NCBI GenBank assembly: GCA_034439975.1
Contig: JAWXBK010000139.1
Span: forward strand, 1 to 61,995
From: JAWXBK01 sp034439975
GTDB lineage: Bacteria > Pseudomonadota > Alphaproteobacteria > Dongiales > Dongiaceae
DNA length: 61,995 nucleotides
Direction of reading: 5' to 3'
Shown here one piece after another: positions 1 through 8,626 of this stretch. Position numbers and translations under genes: made by a program. Position 1 is the stretch's first letter. Every line of letters begins with the position of its first letter. The notes under the pieces are model-generated. The model ran no database searches. It was not told the DNA's origin and was given only the letters and a program-made list of their open reading frames with translations.

Positions 1-11
1 ACTAGGTTCTC

Positions 12-509
12 TTGGCTGCAAATCGTGCACCCATAATCGCTTCGCCCGTCATCCGGCCGATCGCGCTGGACGACGCGCCCGACATTCTGGAGATGTGGCG
101 GGAGTTTACCGCCCATCTCCGCTCGCTCGGCGACGAGACCGAATTCAGTTTCGACGAGGCGGCCTATCGCGAGAACGGGTTCGGGCCATATCGGGCCTTC
201 GACGGCATCGTCGCCCATGTCGGGAACGAGCCGGCCGGTTACCTGCTGTTCCATTTCAGCTACGATATCGACCGCGCGATGCGCCTCCTCTACATCATCG
301 AGCTCTGGGTCCGCCCGGCGATGCGTCGTCACGGCATCGGCCGTCTGCTCATTGCGGAGACCAGCCGGCTCGCCGCCGAGTTCGGCGCACCTCGTCTGGT
401 CTGGTGCGTGCACAACGCCAACAGGCCGGCGTTCGATTTCTATGCCAGCCTCGGGGCCAATCACGTCACGGACTATACGTGGATGTATCTCCTGCCCGAC
501 CCGGGTTAA
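12..509 (+). CDS. GNAT family N-acetyltransferase (copy 1)
   Basis: Predicted acetyl-CoA dependent N-acetyltransferase of 165 aa; substrate unknown. The acetyl-CoA pyrophosphate loop is visible as RRHGIGRLLIAE near residue 105, followed by the usual beta strand with VWCVHNANRPAFDFY, typical of the GNAT C-terminal half. An in-frame TAG at 3-5 shows that the gene starts inside the window. There is no ATG nearby, so I take the TTG at 12, which matches the N-terminus of the next gene. The following gene is a paralogue starting 5 bases after this stop, so the two form a tandem duplication and probably one transcript. Confidence 0.8.
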   Translation: MAANRAPIIASPVIRPIALDDAPDILEMWREFTAHLRSLGDETEFSFDEAAYRENGFGPYRAFDGIVAHVGNEPAGYLLFHFSYDIDRAMRLLYIIELWVRPAMRRHGIGRLLIAETSRLAAEFGAPRLVWCVHNANRPAFDFYASLGANHVTDYTWMYLLPDPG

Positions 510-514
510 GCACC

Positions 515-1006
515 GTGGCTGCCGCAGCGGAAAAAATTCAGCCGACCATCCGGCCGATCGCGCCCGACGACGCGGCGGATGTCATCGCGATGTCGCGCGA
601 GTTCGCCGAATATCTGCGCGCGCTCGGCGACAAGGCGCCGCTCAATTTCGATGCGAAGGCCTTCCGCGAAGCCGGCTTCGGGCCCAAACGCGCCTTCGAC
701 GGCATCATCGCGCATGTCAGCCGACGGCCCGCCGGCTATCTGCTGTTCCATATCGGCTATGACGTCGATCGCAGCCTGCGGCTGCTTTACATCATCGATC
801 TCTGGGTGCGCGAGGAAGCGCGGCGGCATGGCGTCGGCCGCGCGCTGATGGCGGACGTGGCGCGCATCGCCCGCGAGTTCGATGCCGGCGAACTGGTCTG
901 GAATGTCTACGACCCGAACCGGCTCGCCTTCAATTTCTACGAAAGCCTTGGCGCCGAGCGGATCCGCGAACTCACCTGGATGAGCATTCCGGTCGTAAAA
1001 CTCTGA
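515..1006 (+). CDS. GNAT family N-acetyltransferase (copy 2)
   Basis: Second GNAT acetyltransferase, 163 aa, clearly paralogous to the gene just upstream: both have an IRPIA-DDA N-terminus, a central GYLLFH segment, the acetyl-CoA loop RRHGVGRALMA and a C-terminal NR-AF-FY-SLGA block. I choose the GTG at 515, five bases after the first gene's stop, because homology begins there. A longer open frame back to 95 only shadows copy 1. Substrate unknown. It is convergent with lpd. Confidence 0.8.
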   Translation: MAAAAEKIQPTIRPIAPDDAADVIAMSREFAEYLRALGDKAPLNFDAKAFREAGFGPKRAFDGIIAHVSRRPAGYLLFHIGYDVDRSLRLLYIIDLWVREEARRHGVGRALMADVARIAREFDAGELVWNVYDPNRLAFNFYESLGAERIRELTWMSIPVVKL

Positions 1007-1032
1007 GCGGCTGCGGCGCCCGCGAGCGCCCC

Positions 1033-2439
1033 TCAAATATGGATCGCGCCGGTGCCGGCGGCGAGTGCCGCTTCCTTGATCGATTCCGACAAGGTCGGAT
1101 GTCCGTGGAACGAGCGCGCCAGATCCTCGACCGAACCGCCGAACTCCATGGCTACCACGCATTCGTGGATCATCGTGCCGGCATCGGGGCCGAGAATATG
1201 CGCGCCCAATAGCCGGTCGGTTTTCGCATCCGCCAGTAACTTGACGAACCCGTCGGTTTCGCCGGTCGTGCGCGAGCGGCTGTTCGCCATGAAGGGAAAC
1301 TTGCCGACGCGATACTCGATGCCGGCGTCCTTCAACTGTTCCTCGGTACGGCCGACCGAGGCGACTTCCGGCCAGGTGAACACGATGCCCGGCACGGTCT
1401 CGTAATTCACATGGCCCGCCTGGCCCGCGAGCCGTTCCATCAGGGCTACGCCCTCGTCCATCGCCTTGTGCGCGAGCATCGGACCGGCGATCACATCGCC
1501 GATCGCATAGATGCCGGCGGCGCTGGTCCGGAAATGCGCATCGGTGCGCACCCTCCCCTTGTCGTCGAGCGCGACGCCCGCTTCCTCGAGACCGAGCCCG
1601 TCGGTAAAGGGCCGCCGGCCGACCGCCACCAGCACACAATCGGCGAGCAACGTCTCCGCCGCACCGCCCGCCGCCGGCTCAAGCGTGAGCGAGACGCTTT
1701 CGCTCGACGATGAAGCCACCGTCACCTTGGTCGCCAGGCGGAACTTCATGCCCTGGCGCTCGAGGATGCGCTGGAACTGTTTTGCGATCTCCTTGTCCAT
1801 GCCGGGCAGGATGCGATCGAGATACTCGACGACCGTCACCTTGGAACCGAGGCGGCGCCAGACCGATCCCATCTCGAGCCCGATATAACCGGCGCCGATC
1901 ACCACGAGATGCGTCGGCACTGTCGGCAAGGTCAGCGCGCCGGTCGAGGAGACGATGCGCTTCTCGTCGATCGCGATGCCCGGCAGCGACGTCGGCTCGG
2001 AACCGGTCGCGATCACGATCGAAATCGCCGCGAGGCTCGTCTTTCCGCCATCGGCGAGCGCCACATCGACGCGGCCCGAACCGGCGAGACGTCCACTGCC
2101 CTTGAGATAGTCGATCTTGTGTTTCTTGAAGAGCGATTCGATGCCCTTGGTAAGGCCACCGACCACCTTGTCCTTGTGCGCGAGCATCGCCGCGAGATCG
2201 AGATCGACGCTGCCAATCCTGATGCCGAAGGGGGCGAGATGCCCCTTCGCTTCCTCATAGCGTTCCGAGGCATGCAGCAGCGCCTTCGAGGGGATGCACC
2301 CGACATTGAGGCAGGTGCCGCCGAGCGCGCCGCGCTTTTCGATGCAGACGGTCCGCATGCCGAGCTGAGCAGCCCGGATCGCGGCGACATAGCCCGCCGG
2401 CCCGCCGCCGATGATCGCCACGTCATACTGGTCCGCCAT
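1033..2439 (-). CDS. lpdA: Dihydrolipoyl dehydrogenase (E3)
   Basis: FAD flavoenzyme that reoxidises dihydrolipoyl groups with NAD+; E3 of the 2-oxoglutarate dehydrogenase complex in this operon. It has 468 aa, normal for the family. The N-terminal FAD dinucleotide fold is GGGPAGY (residues 11-17). The redox disulfide is in GGTCLNVGCIPSK (Cys43/Cys48), a second NAD fold is VIGAGYIGLEMG, and the C-terminal dimer domain ends with the His-Glu motif HGHPTLSESIKEA. It is the last gene of the sucCD-odhAB block, but a C39-like peptidase separates it from odhB. Confidence 0.96.
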   Translation of the reverse strand: MADQYDVAIIGGGPAGYVAAIRAAQLGMRTVCIEKRGALGGTCLNVGCIPSKALLHASERYEEAKGHLAPFGIRIGSVDLDLAAMLAHKDKVVGGLTKGIESLFKKHKIDYLKGSGRLAGSGRVDVALADGGKTSLAAISIVIATGSEPTSLPGIAIDEKRIVSSTGALTLPTVPTHLVVIGAGYIGLEMGSVWRRLGSKVTVVEYLDRILPGMDKEIAKQFQRILERQGMKFRLATKVTVASSSSESVSLTLEPAAGGAAETLLADCVLVAVGRRPFTDGLGLEEAGVALDDKGRVRTDAHFRTSAAGIYAIGDVIAGPMLAHKAMDEGVALMERLAGQAGHVNYETVPGIVFTWPEVASVGRTEEQLKDAGIEYRVGKFPFMANSRSRTTGETDGFVKLLADAKTDRLLGAHILGPDAGTMIHECVVAMEFGGSVEDLARSFHGHPTLSESIKEAALAAGTGAIHI

Positions 2440-2504
2440 GTGATTGCCGCCTTCTGCCCGTTATCGGCGCCGCGCGCCCGCAGCCCGTCTCTGCGCCGGT
2501 CTTT

Positions 2505-3221
2505 TTATGCGCCGCGCTGGCGCAGGAACAGGACCGAGCGCTCCTTGCGCTTGCCGTAGCAGGCCATCCGGTTGAAATCGGCGCGCGGGATCGGCCGGTC
2601 GGTCACGTCGATTTCGCTCTGGCCCTTGTTCCGCGAGATCCAAGGGTCGTTGATGTAGACCCGGTCGGGGTCGAACCCCGTTACCACGATCCAGTGCGGC
2701 GTGTGGTCGCCATGGACGAAATGGGTGCTGACCAGCACGACCGGCAGCCAGCCTTCGCAAAACTTCGCCTCGATGCCGGCAACGCCCGGCCAGTCATGGA
2801 TGACCGATAAACCTTCCGCCTCGAGCTCGGCGAGATCCATCTTGAACACGATCTCGACGACTTCGCGGTTCTTCGGGTTGCGCGCGCGGTCGGCCAGAAC
2901 GGCGTCCCGGTGATTGATATGGGTCTCGATCTCGTAACCGCGCCGGTGCGCCGCGAGCGCAAGGCCGAGCGGGCTGCAACCCGCCGGCCCCTTGCCGCGC
3001 ATGATGACCGAGTTCGCCTCGCGCCAGAGCGTGTATTCCAGCGGCCGCGTCATGCCGACATCGGGATCGAAGGCGTTCATCGCCATCATCACGGCCGACG
3101 GCCCGCAGGTGAAATCGGTGGTCTGATTCCAATACGGCACGCGCCGCATGTTGGCGCCGGGTGTCTTGGCGCCCGGCCGTATGCTGCCGTCGGTGGCCTG
3201 CTTGGGCGATTGTGCGTCCAT
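2505..3221 (-). CDS. C39-like cysteine peptidase family protein
   Basis: Predicted papain-fold peptidase of the C39-like family, 238 aa. The putative catalytic Cys lies in TTDFTCGPSAVMMAM near the N-terminus, the His in PHWIVVTG and the Asp in INDPW, in the order expected for a C39-type triad. There is no ABC transporter domain, signal peptide or membrane segment, so it looks like a soluble stand-alone enzyme. An upstream ATG at 3272 would lie inside odhB. The ATG at 3221 has a GAGGA ribosome site overlapping the odhB TGA and leaves only 11 bases between genes, so translation is probably coupled. It sits between E2 and E3 of the 2-oxoglutarate dehydrogenase complex; its substrate there is unknown. 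Confidence 0.72.
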   Translation of the reverse strand: MDAQSPKQATDGSIRPGAKTPGANMRRVPYWNQTTDFTCGPSAVMMAMNAFDPDVGMTRPLEYTLWREANSVIMRGKGPAGCSPLGLALAAHRRGYEIETHINHRDAVLADRARNPKNREVVEIVFKMDLAELEAEGLSVIHDWPGVAGIEAKFCEGWLPVVLVSTHFVHGDHTPHWIVVTGFDPDRVYINDPWISRNKGQSEIDVTDRPIPRADFNRMACYGKRKERSVLFLRQRGA

Positions 3222-3232
3222 CGGCACGGTCC

Positions 3233-4774
3233 TCACATGTCGAGCAGGATACGCTGCGGATCCTCGATGCATTCCTTGAGGCGCACGAGGAAGGTCACCG
3301 CTTCCCGCCCGTCGATCACCCGGTGATCGTAGGTCAAAGCGAGATACATCATCGGCCTTATCTCGATCTTGCCGCCGACCGCGATCGGCCGATCCTGGAT
3401 CTTGTGCATCCCGAGGATGCCGGATTGCGGCGGATTGAGAATCGGCGTCGACATCAGCGAGCCGTAAACGCCGCCGTTCGAAATCGTGAACGTCCCGCCG
3501 GTCAGATCGTCGATCGCCAGTTTACCTTCGCGCGCCTTGCGCCCGAGTTCCGAGAGTTTCGTTTCGATCTCGGCAAAATTCAGCCGGTCGCAATCGCGCA
3601 GCACCGGCACGACCAGGCCCTGGTCGATGCCGACCGCGACGCCGATATCGTAGAAATTCTTGTAGACGATATCCTCGCCGTCGATCTCGGCATTGACCGC
3701 CGGAATCTCCTTCAGCGCGACGATCGCCGCCTTCACGAAGAACGACATGAAGCCGAGCTTGATGCCGTGCTTCTTCTCGAAGATGTCGCGATACTGCTTG
3801 CGCACCGCGATCACCGCGCTCATGTCGGCCTCGTTGAAAGTCGTGAGCATGGCGGCGGTGTTCTGCGACTGCTTGAGCCGCTCGGCGATGCGCTTCCTGA
3901 GACGCGACATGCGCACGCGCTCTTCGCGCGGCGTTGCGCCGTCCCCCTCCACCGGTCGCACCACCGGTGCCGGGCGCGACGGCACCGCTTGTTTCGCGGC
4001 AGGCTGTGATGCCGCCTGCGCGGGCGCGGCCTCGGACGGTGCCGGCGGCGGCGGGGCGGACGGCGCCGGGCTCGTGCGCGGCTCGGGCTCTACGGCGCCC
4101 GGCTGTTCGGCCGGTGCGTTCTTCGGGTCCGACGACGGCTCGCCGGCGCCCTTCTTCACTTCCTTGCCGATATAATCGAGCACGTCGCCCTTGGTGATGC
4201 GCCCGCCCGGACCGCTGCCGGCGATCTCGCCCGCCACGACCTCGTTCTCTTCCATCAGCTTGCGCACCGAGGGCGAGAGCGCCTCGTCTTCGGGCGCGTC
4301 GACGCCGGTCGCGCGTTCGCCCTCGGGCGGCGCGCCCGCCTCGTGTCGGGCGCCCATCGTCGGGCGCGCCTGCGCGCGCTGCTCATCGGAAATCTTGCGC
4401 GTCAGATCGGGCACCGGACCGGACGGACCGACCGCCGGCTTGCCCGTTTCAGCACTCGGCGCTGGTGCCGTTGCCGCGGCTGCTGGCTTGGCAGGCTCCG
4501 GCTTCGCCGTCGGCGCCTTCGCACTCACCGCTTCGCCGGCTTCGGCCAGCCGGCCGACGATCGCACCGACTTCGACGGTCGCACCTTCCTGGGCGGTGAT
4601 TTCGGCGAGACGCCCCGCGACGGGTGCGTTCACTTCGAGCGTCACCTTGTCGGTTTCGAGTTCGAGCAGTATCTCGTCCTGCGCGACGCTGTCGCCGACC
4701 TTCTTCATCCATTTGGCGATCGTCGCCTCGGTCACCGATTCGCCGAGTTGCGGTACTACGATATCTTTCGCCAT
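3233..4774 (-). CDS. odhB: 2-oxoglutarate dehydrogenase E2, dihydrolipoyl succinyltransferase
   Basis: Core subunit that transfers the succinyl group from lipoyl-lysine to CoA. Residues 1-78 form a lipoyl domain with the modified lysine in ELETDKVTLEV (Lys43). A long Ala/Pro linker follows, then a peripheral-subunit-binding domain beginning SPSVRKLMEEN, a second Pro/Ala linker, and the catalytic domain ending with the acyltransferase motif DHRVIDGRE about 30 residues from the C-terminus. At 513 aa it is longer than enteric SucB because of the two linkers. It lies 13 bases after odhA. Confidence 0.95.
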   Translation of the reverse strand: MAKDIVVPQLGESVTEATIAKWMKKVGDSVAQDEILLELETDKVTLEVNAPVAGRLAEITAQEGATVEVGAIVGRLAEAGEAVSAKAPTAKPEPAKPAAAATAPAPSAETGKPAVGPSGPVPDLTRKISDEQRAQARPTMGARHEAGAPPEGERATGVDAPEDEALSPSVRKLMEENEVVAGEIAGSGPGGRITKGDVLDYIGKEVKKGAGEPSSDPKNAPAEQPGAVEPEPRTSPAPSAPPPPAPSEAAPAQAASQPAAKQAVPSRPAPVVRPVEGDGATPREERVRMSRLRKRIAERLKQSQNTAAMLTTFNEADMSAVIAVRKQYRDIFEKKHGIKLGFMSFFVKAAIVALKEIPAVNAEIDGEDIVYKNFYDIGVAVGIDQGLVVPVLRDCDRLNFAEIETKLSELGRKAREGKLAIDDLTGGTFTISNGGVYGSLMSTPILNPPQSGILGMHKIQDRPIAVGGKIEIRPMMYLALTYDHRVIDGREAVTFLVRLKECIEDPQRILLDM

Positions 4775-4787
4775 CGGCTTCTTCCTT

Positions 4788-7655
4788 TTACTCGACGCTC
4801 AAGGCCTGATCGGCCAGAAGCGCCTGTTCGCGCAGATGGCGCTTGAGCAGGCCCGTCGCCGGCGATGCCGCCGCGGGCCGTCCGGCATAGCGCGCGCGGC
4901 CGGCCGAATGGCCGAGTTCGGTCAGCACCGCCTCGATCTCCGGCATGACGAAGAACGCCGCACCCATGTTCCTCGGCTCCTCCTGGCACCACACGATGTC
5001 GGCCTGCGGAAAACGAGCCAGCTCGGCCTTCAGCGCCTTGTGCGGGAACGGGTAGAGCTGTTCGAGTCGCAGGAAAGCCACGTCCTTGATCTCGCGCTTG
5101 GCACGTTCCTCGAAGAGATCGTAGTAGACCTTGCCGGAGCAGAGCACAACGCGCCGCACGTTCTCGTCGTTACAAAGTTTGACATCGTCGTACATCACAA
5201 GATGAAACGACGTGCCCGGCCCCATATCCTGCAGGCGCGACACGCAGAGTTTGTGACGCAACAGCGATTTCGGCGTCATGACAATCAGCGGCTTGCGGAA
5301 ATTGCGGTGCATCTGACGGCGCAGCGCGTGAAAGTAATTGGCCGGCGTTGTGCAGTTCACGACCTGCATGTTGTCTTCGCCCGAAAGCTGCAGGAACCGC
5401 TCAAGGCGCGCCGAACTATGTTCGGGCCCCTGTCCTTCGTACCCGTGCGGCAGCAGCATCACGAGGCCCGACATGCGCAGCCACTTGCTCTCGCCCGAAG
5501 CAATGAACTGGTCGATGATGACCTGCGCGCCGTTCACGAAATCGCCGAACTGTGCCTCCCAGACGACGAGGCCGCGCGGCTCGGCCAGCGAATAGCCATA
5601 TTCGAAACCGAGCACGCCCGCTTCGGAAAGCGGGCTGTCGATCACTTCGATGAGCGCCTGACCTTTTCGCACCGCATTCAGCGGCACGTATTCGTCCATA
5701 CTCTCCTGGTCGATCAGCACCGCATGGCGCTGGCTGAACGTGCCGCGGCCGCAATCCTGGCCGGACAGCCGGACCTTGCAGCCTTCGAGCAGCAGGCTGC
5801 CGAAGGCCAGCGACTCGGCGGTCGACCAGTCGATGTCGTTGCCGCTTTCGAGCCGCTCGCGCTTCGCCTCGAGGATGCGCAGCAGTCGGCGATGCGCGGT
5901 AAACCCTTCCGGAACCGACGTGAGCGCCTGCCCGATCAGCCGCAACGTGTCGGGCTCGACGGCGGTCTCGCCGCGCCGGTCGTCGCCGGTCGCAACCGCA
6001 AGCCCGGCCCAGGCGCCTTCGAGCCAGTCGGCCTTGTTCGGCTTGTAGCCGGGTGCAGATTCGAAGGCCTCTTCGAGCTTGGCCTGGAACTCGGTCGCGA
6101 TATGGTCGGCATCCTCGCGGGAGACGATGTCCTTTTCGATCAGCCGTTCGGCATAGAGCGCACGCGTCGTCGCATGCTCCGCGATCCGCCGATACATCAG
6201 CGGCTGGGTGAATGACGGCTCGTCGCCTTCGTTATGGCCGTGCCGGCGATAGCAGAACATGTCGATGATGACGTCGCGCTTGAACTCCTGCCGATACTCC
6301 ATCGCGATGCGGGCGACATGGACCGTCGCCTCGGGATCGTCGCCGTTGACGTGGAAGATCGGTGCCTGGATCAGCTTGGCGACTTCCGAGCAATAGGGAC
6401 CCGAGCGCGATTTGACCGGGTCGGTCGTGAAACCGATCTGGTTGTTGATGATGAAATGGATCGTGCCGCCGACGCGATAGCCCTTGAGGTCCGACAGATC
6501 GAGCGTCTCGGCGACGAGACCTTGCCCGGCGAACGCCGCATCGCCGTGCAGCAGGATCGCCATTGTCTGGTTGCGATCGATATCGCCCTTATGCGCCTGC
6601 TTCGCGCGCACCTTCCCCAGCACGACGGTGTTGACTGCCTCGAGATGCGAGGGGTTGGCGGTCAGCGAGAGATGCACGCGGCGGCCGTCGAACTCGCGGT
6701 CCGACGAGGTACCGAGATGGTATTTGACGTCGGCCGAACCTTGCACGTCTTCGGGATTGGCCGGATTACCCTGGAACTCGGAAAAGATCGCCGTAAAGGG
6801 TTTGCCCAGCACGTTCGCCAGCACGTTCAGCCGGCCGCGATGGGCCATGCCCAGCACGACCTCGGTGACGCCAAGCTGGCTGCCGCGCTTGAGGATCTGT
6901 TCGAGCGCCGGGATCGTCGTCTCCGCGCCCTCGATGCCGAATCGCTTGGTGCCGGTATATTTCTTGTCGAGAAACCGCTCGAACGCTTCGGCATGGGTCA
7001 GCCGTTCGAGAATGGCGCGCTTGCCCTTCTCGGTGAATTGCGTGTGGTTGCGGATGCTCTCGATGCGCTCCTGGATCCATGCCTTCTGCGCCGGATCCTG
7101 GATATGCATGAACTCGATGCCGATCTTGCCGCAATAGGTCTCGCGGACGATCTGCACGATCTGGCGCAGCGACGCATATTGAAATCCGAGCACGCCGTCG
7201 AGAAAGATCGGCCGATCCATGTCGGCATCGGTGAAGCCGTAACTCGTCGGATCGAGTTCAGGATGCTTGTCGCGCGGCTTGAGCTTCAACGGATCGAGAT
7301 CGGCCTCGAGATGGCCACGCACCCGGTAGGCCCGGATCAGCATCAGCGCGCGCACCGAATCGGTGGCGGCCGCGCGGATCTCGTCGATCCCGACCGAGCG
7401 CAGCGGTGATTCAGTTCTTGAGCCGGCGATCGACGGCGCCTCGTCGATCATGATCTCGACGCCGCCATTGTCGCGACGGGTCCAGCTCGCGCCCTGCATG
7501 TCGTCGAGCACGGTGCGGCTGTCGTCATTGAGGCTCGCGAAAAACTCCCGCCAGCTCGCCTCCACCGAACCCGGATCGTTCACATATCGGGCATAAAGAT
7601 CGGCAATGAACTCGGCGTTCGGACCGGACAGGAAAGAGAGTTCGTCGCGCTCCAT
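4788..7655 (-). CDS. odhA: 2-oxoglutarate dehydrogenase E1 component
   Basis: Thiamine diphosphate enzyme that decarboxylates 2-oxoglutarate and succinylates the E2 lipoyl group. It has 955 aa, close to the usual 930-1000. Visible family features are an N-terminal E2-binding segment (FLSGPNAEFIADLYARY), the GMAHRGRLNVLANVLGKP block, the ThDP motif with HGDAAFAGQGLVAETL and GGTIHFIINNQIGFTT, RRHGHNEGDEPSFTQP, and the C-terminal LLPHGYEGQGPEHSSARLER. A GAGGAG element lies about 12 bases before the ATG. First of the odhA-odhB-C39-lpd run, 95 bases after sucD. Confidence 0.97.
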   Translation of the reverse strand: MERDELSFLSGPNAEFIADLYARYVNDPGSVEASWREFFASLNDDSRTVLDDMQGASWTRRDNGGVEIMIDEAPSIAGSRTESPLRSVGIDEIRAAATDSVRALMLIRAYRVRGHLEADLDPLKLKPRDKHPELDPTSYGFTDADMDRPIFLDGVLGFQYASLRQIVQIVRETYCGKIGIEFMHIQDPAQKAWIQERIESIRNHTQFTEKGKRAILERLTHAEAFERFLDKKYTGTKRFGIEGAETTIPALEQILKRGSQLGVTEVVLGMAHRGRLNVLANVLGKPFTAIFSEFQGNPANPEDVQGSADVKYHLGTSSDREFDGRRVHLSLTANPSHLEAVNTVVLGKVRAKQAHKGDIDRNQTMAILLHGDAAFAGQGLVAETLDLSDLKGYRVGGTIHFIINNQIGFTTDPVKSRSGPYCSEVAKLIQAPIFHVNGDDPEATVHVARIAMEYRQEFKRDVIIDMFCYRRHGHNEGDEPSFTQPLMYRRIAEHATTRALYAERLIEKDIVSREDADHIATEFQAKLEEAFESAPGYKPNKADWLEGAWAGLAVATGDDRRGETAVEPDTLRLIGQALTSVPEGFTAHRRLLRILEAKRERLESGNDIDWSTAESLAFGSLLLEGCKVRLSGQDCGRGTFSQRHAVLIDQESMDEYVPLNAVRKGQALIEVIDSPLSEAGVLGFEYGYSLAEPRGLVVWEAQFGDFVNGAQVIIDQFIASGESKWLRMSGLVMLLPHGYEGQGPEHSSARLERFLQLSGEDNMQVVNCTTPANYFHALRRQMHRNFRKPLIVMTPKSLLRHKLCVSRLQDMGPGTSFHLVMYDDVKLCNDENVRRVVLCSGKVYYDLFEERAKREIKDVAFLRLEQLYPFPHKALKAELARFPQADIVWCQEEPRNMGAAFFVMPEIEAVLTELGHSAGRARYAGRPAAASPATGLLKRHLREQALLADQALSVE

Positions 7656-7750
7656 CGTCTGATGCTGCTCCTCGTTGGCGACCCGGGCTGGCCCCGCACG
7701 GGCTCCGGCGAATCGGCGGGCGGCGGGTCAGATTCGCCGCCGTCGAAATC

Positions 7751-8626
7751 TTAGCCCTTCATCGCCCCCAACATGGTATCGCCGAGCCGGGCCGGCGAGT
7801 CCGAAACCAGAATTCCCGCAGATTTCAGGGCATCGATCTTGTCGCCCGCCCCGCCTTTGCCCCCCGCGATGATCGCCCCGGCATGGCCCATGCGCCGGCC
7901 GGGCGGTGCCGAGACGCCGGCGACGAACCCGACGATAGGCTTCCTGGTCTTGGCGCGGCGCACGAAATCGGCCGCCTCTTCCTCGGCGCTGCCGCCGATT
8001 TCGCCGATCATGATGACGCCTTCGGTCTCGGGGTCGGCAAGAAACAGCTCGAGGCAGTCGATGAAATTGGTGCCGTTCACCGGATCGCCGCCGATGCCGA
8101 TACAGGTCGTCTGGCCGAGCCCGACGGCGGTCGTCTGGGCGACCGCTTCATATGTGAGCGTGCCCGAGCGCGAGACGATGCCGATGCGGCCGCGTTTGTG
8201 GATATGCCCGGGCATGATGCCGATCTTGCATTCGCCGGGCGTGATAACGCCGGGACAGTTCGGTCCGATCAGCCGCGTCGCACTGCCTTCGAGCGCGCGC
8301 TTGACCCGCACCATGTCGAGCACCGGAATGCCCTCGGTGATGCAGACGACCAGCGGCAACGACGCCGCGACCACTTCGAGAATCGCATCGGCCGCAAAGG
8401 CCGGCGGCACATAGATCACGCTCGCATCGGCCCGGGTCTCGGCAACCGCTTCGGCGACGGTATCGTAGACCGGCAGATCGAGATGCTTCGTGCCGCCTTT
8501 GCCTGGTGTCACGCCGCCGACCATCCGGGTCCCGTATTTGATCGCCTGCTCGGAATGGAACGTGCCCTGCGACCCGGTGAAACCCTGGCAGATAACGCGC
8601 GTGTTGCGACCGACGAGCACCGCCAT
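7751..8626 (-). CDS. sucD: Succinyl-CoA synthetase alpha subunit
   Basis: Alpha subunit of succinate-CoA ligase, which converts succinyl-CoA to succinate with nucleotide triphosphate formation. 291 aa, normal. The CoA-binding Rossmann region starts QGFTGSQGTFHSEQAI and the phosphorylated histidine is in GHAGAIIAGGKG. The start codon shares its A with the sucC stop (TGATG), a classic coupled pair giving equal subunits. Confidence 0.97.
   Translation of the reverse strand: MAVLVGRNTRVICQGFTGSQGTFHSEQAIKYGTRMVGGVTPGKGGTKHLDLPVYDTVAEAVAETRADASVIYVPPAFAADAILEVVAASLPLVVCITEGIPVLDMVRVKRALEGSATRLIGPNCPGVITPGECKIGIMPGHIHKRGRIGIVSRSGTLTYEAVAQTTAVGLGQTTCIGIGGDPVNGTNFIDCLELFLADPETEGVIMIGEIGGSAEEEAADFVRRAKTRKPIVGFVAGVSAPPGRRMGHAGAIIAGGKGGAGDKIDALKSAGILVSDSPARLGDTMLGAMKG

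Noticed and set aside
4191..6215. 674-codon plus-strand open frame
   Set aside because: Antisense to odhA/odhB in GC-rich DNA; Arg/His/Asp-rich composition and no family motif. The minus-strand enzymes explain the region.
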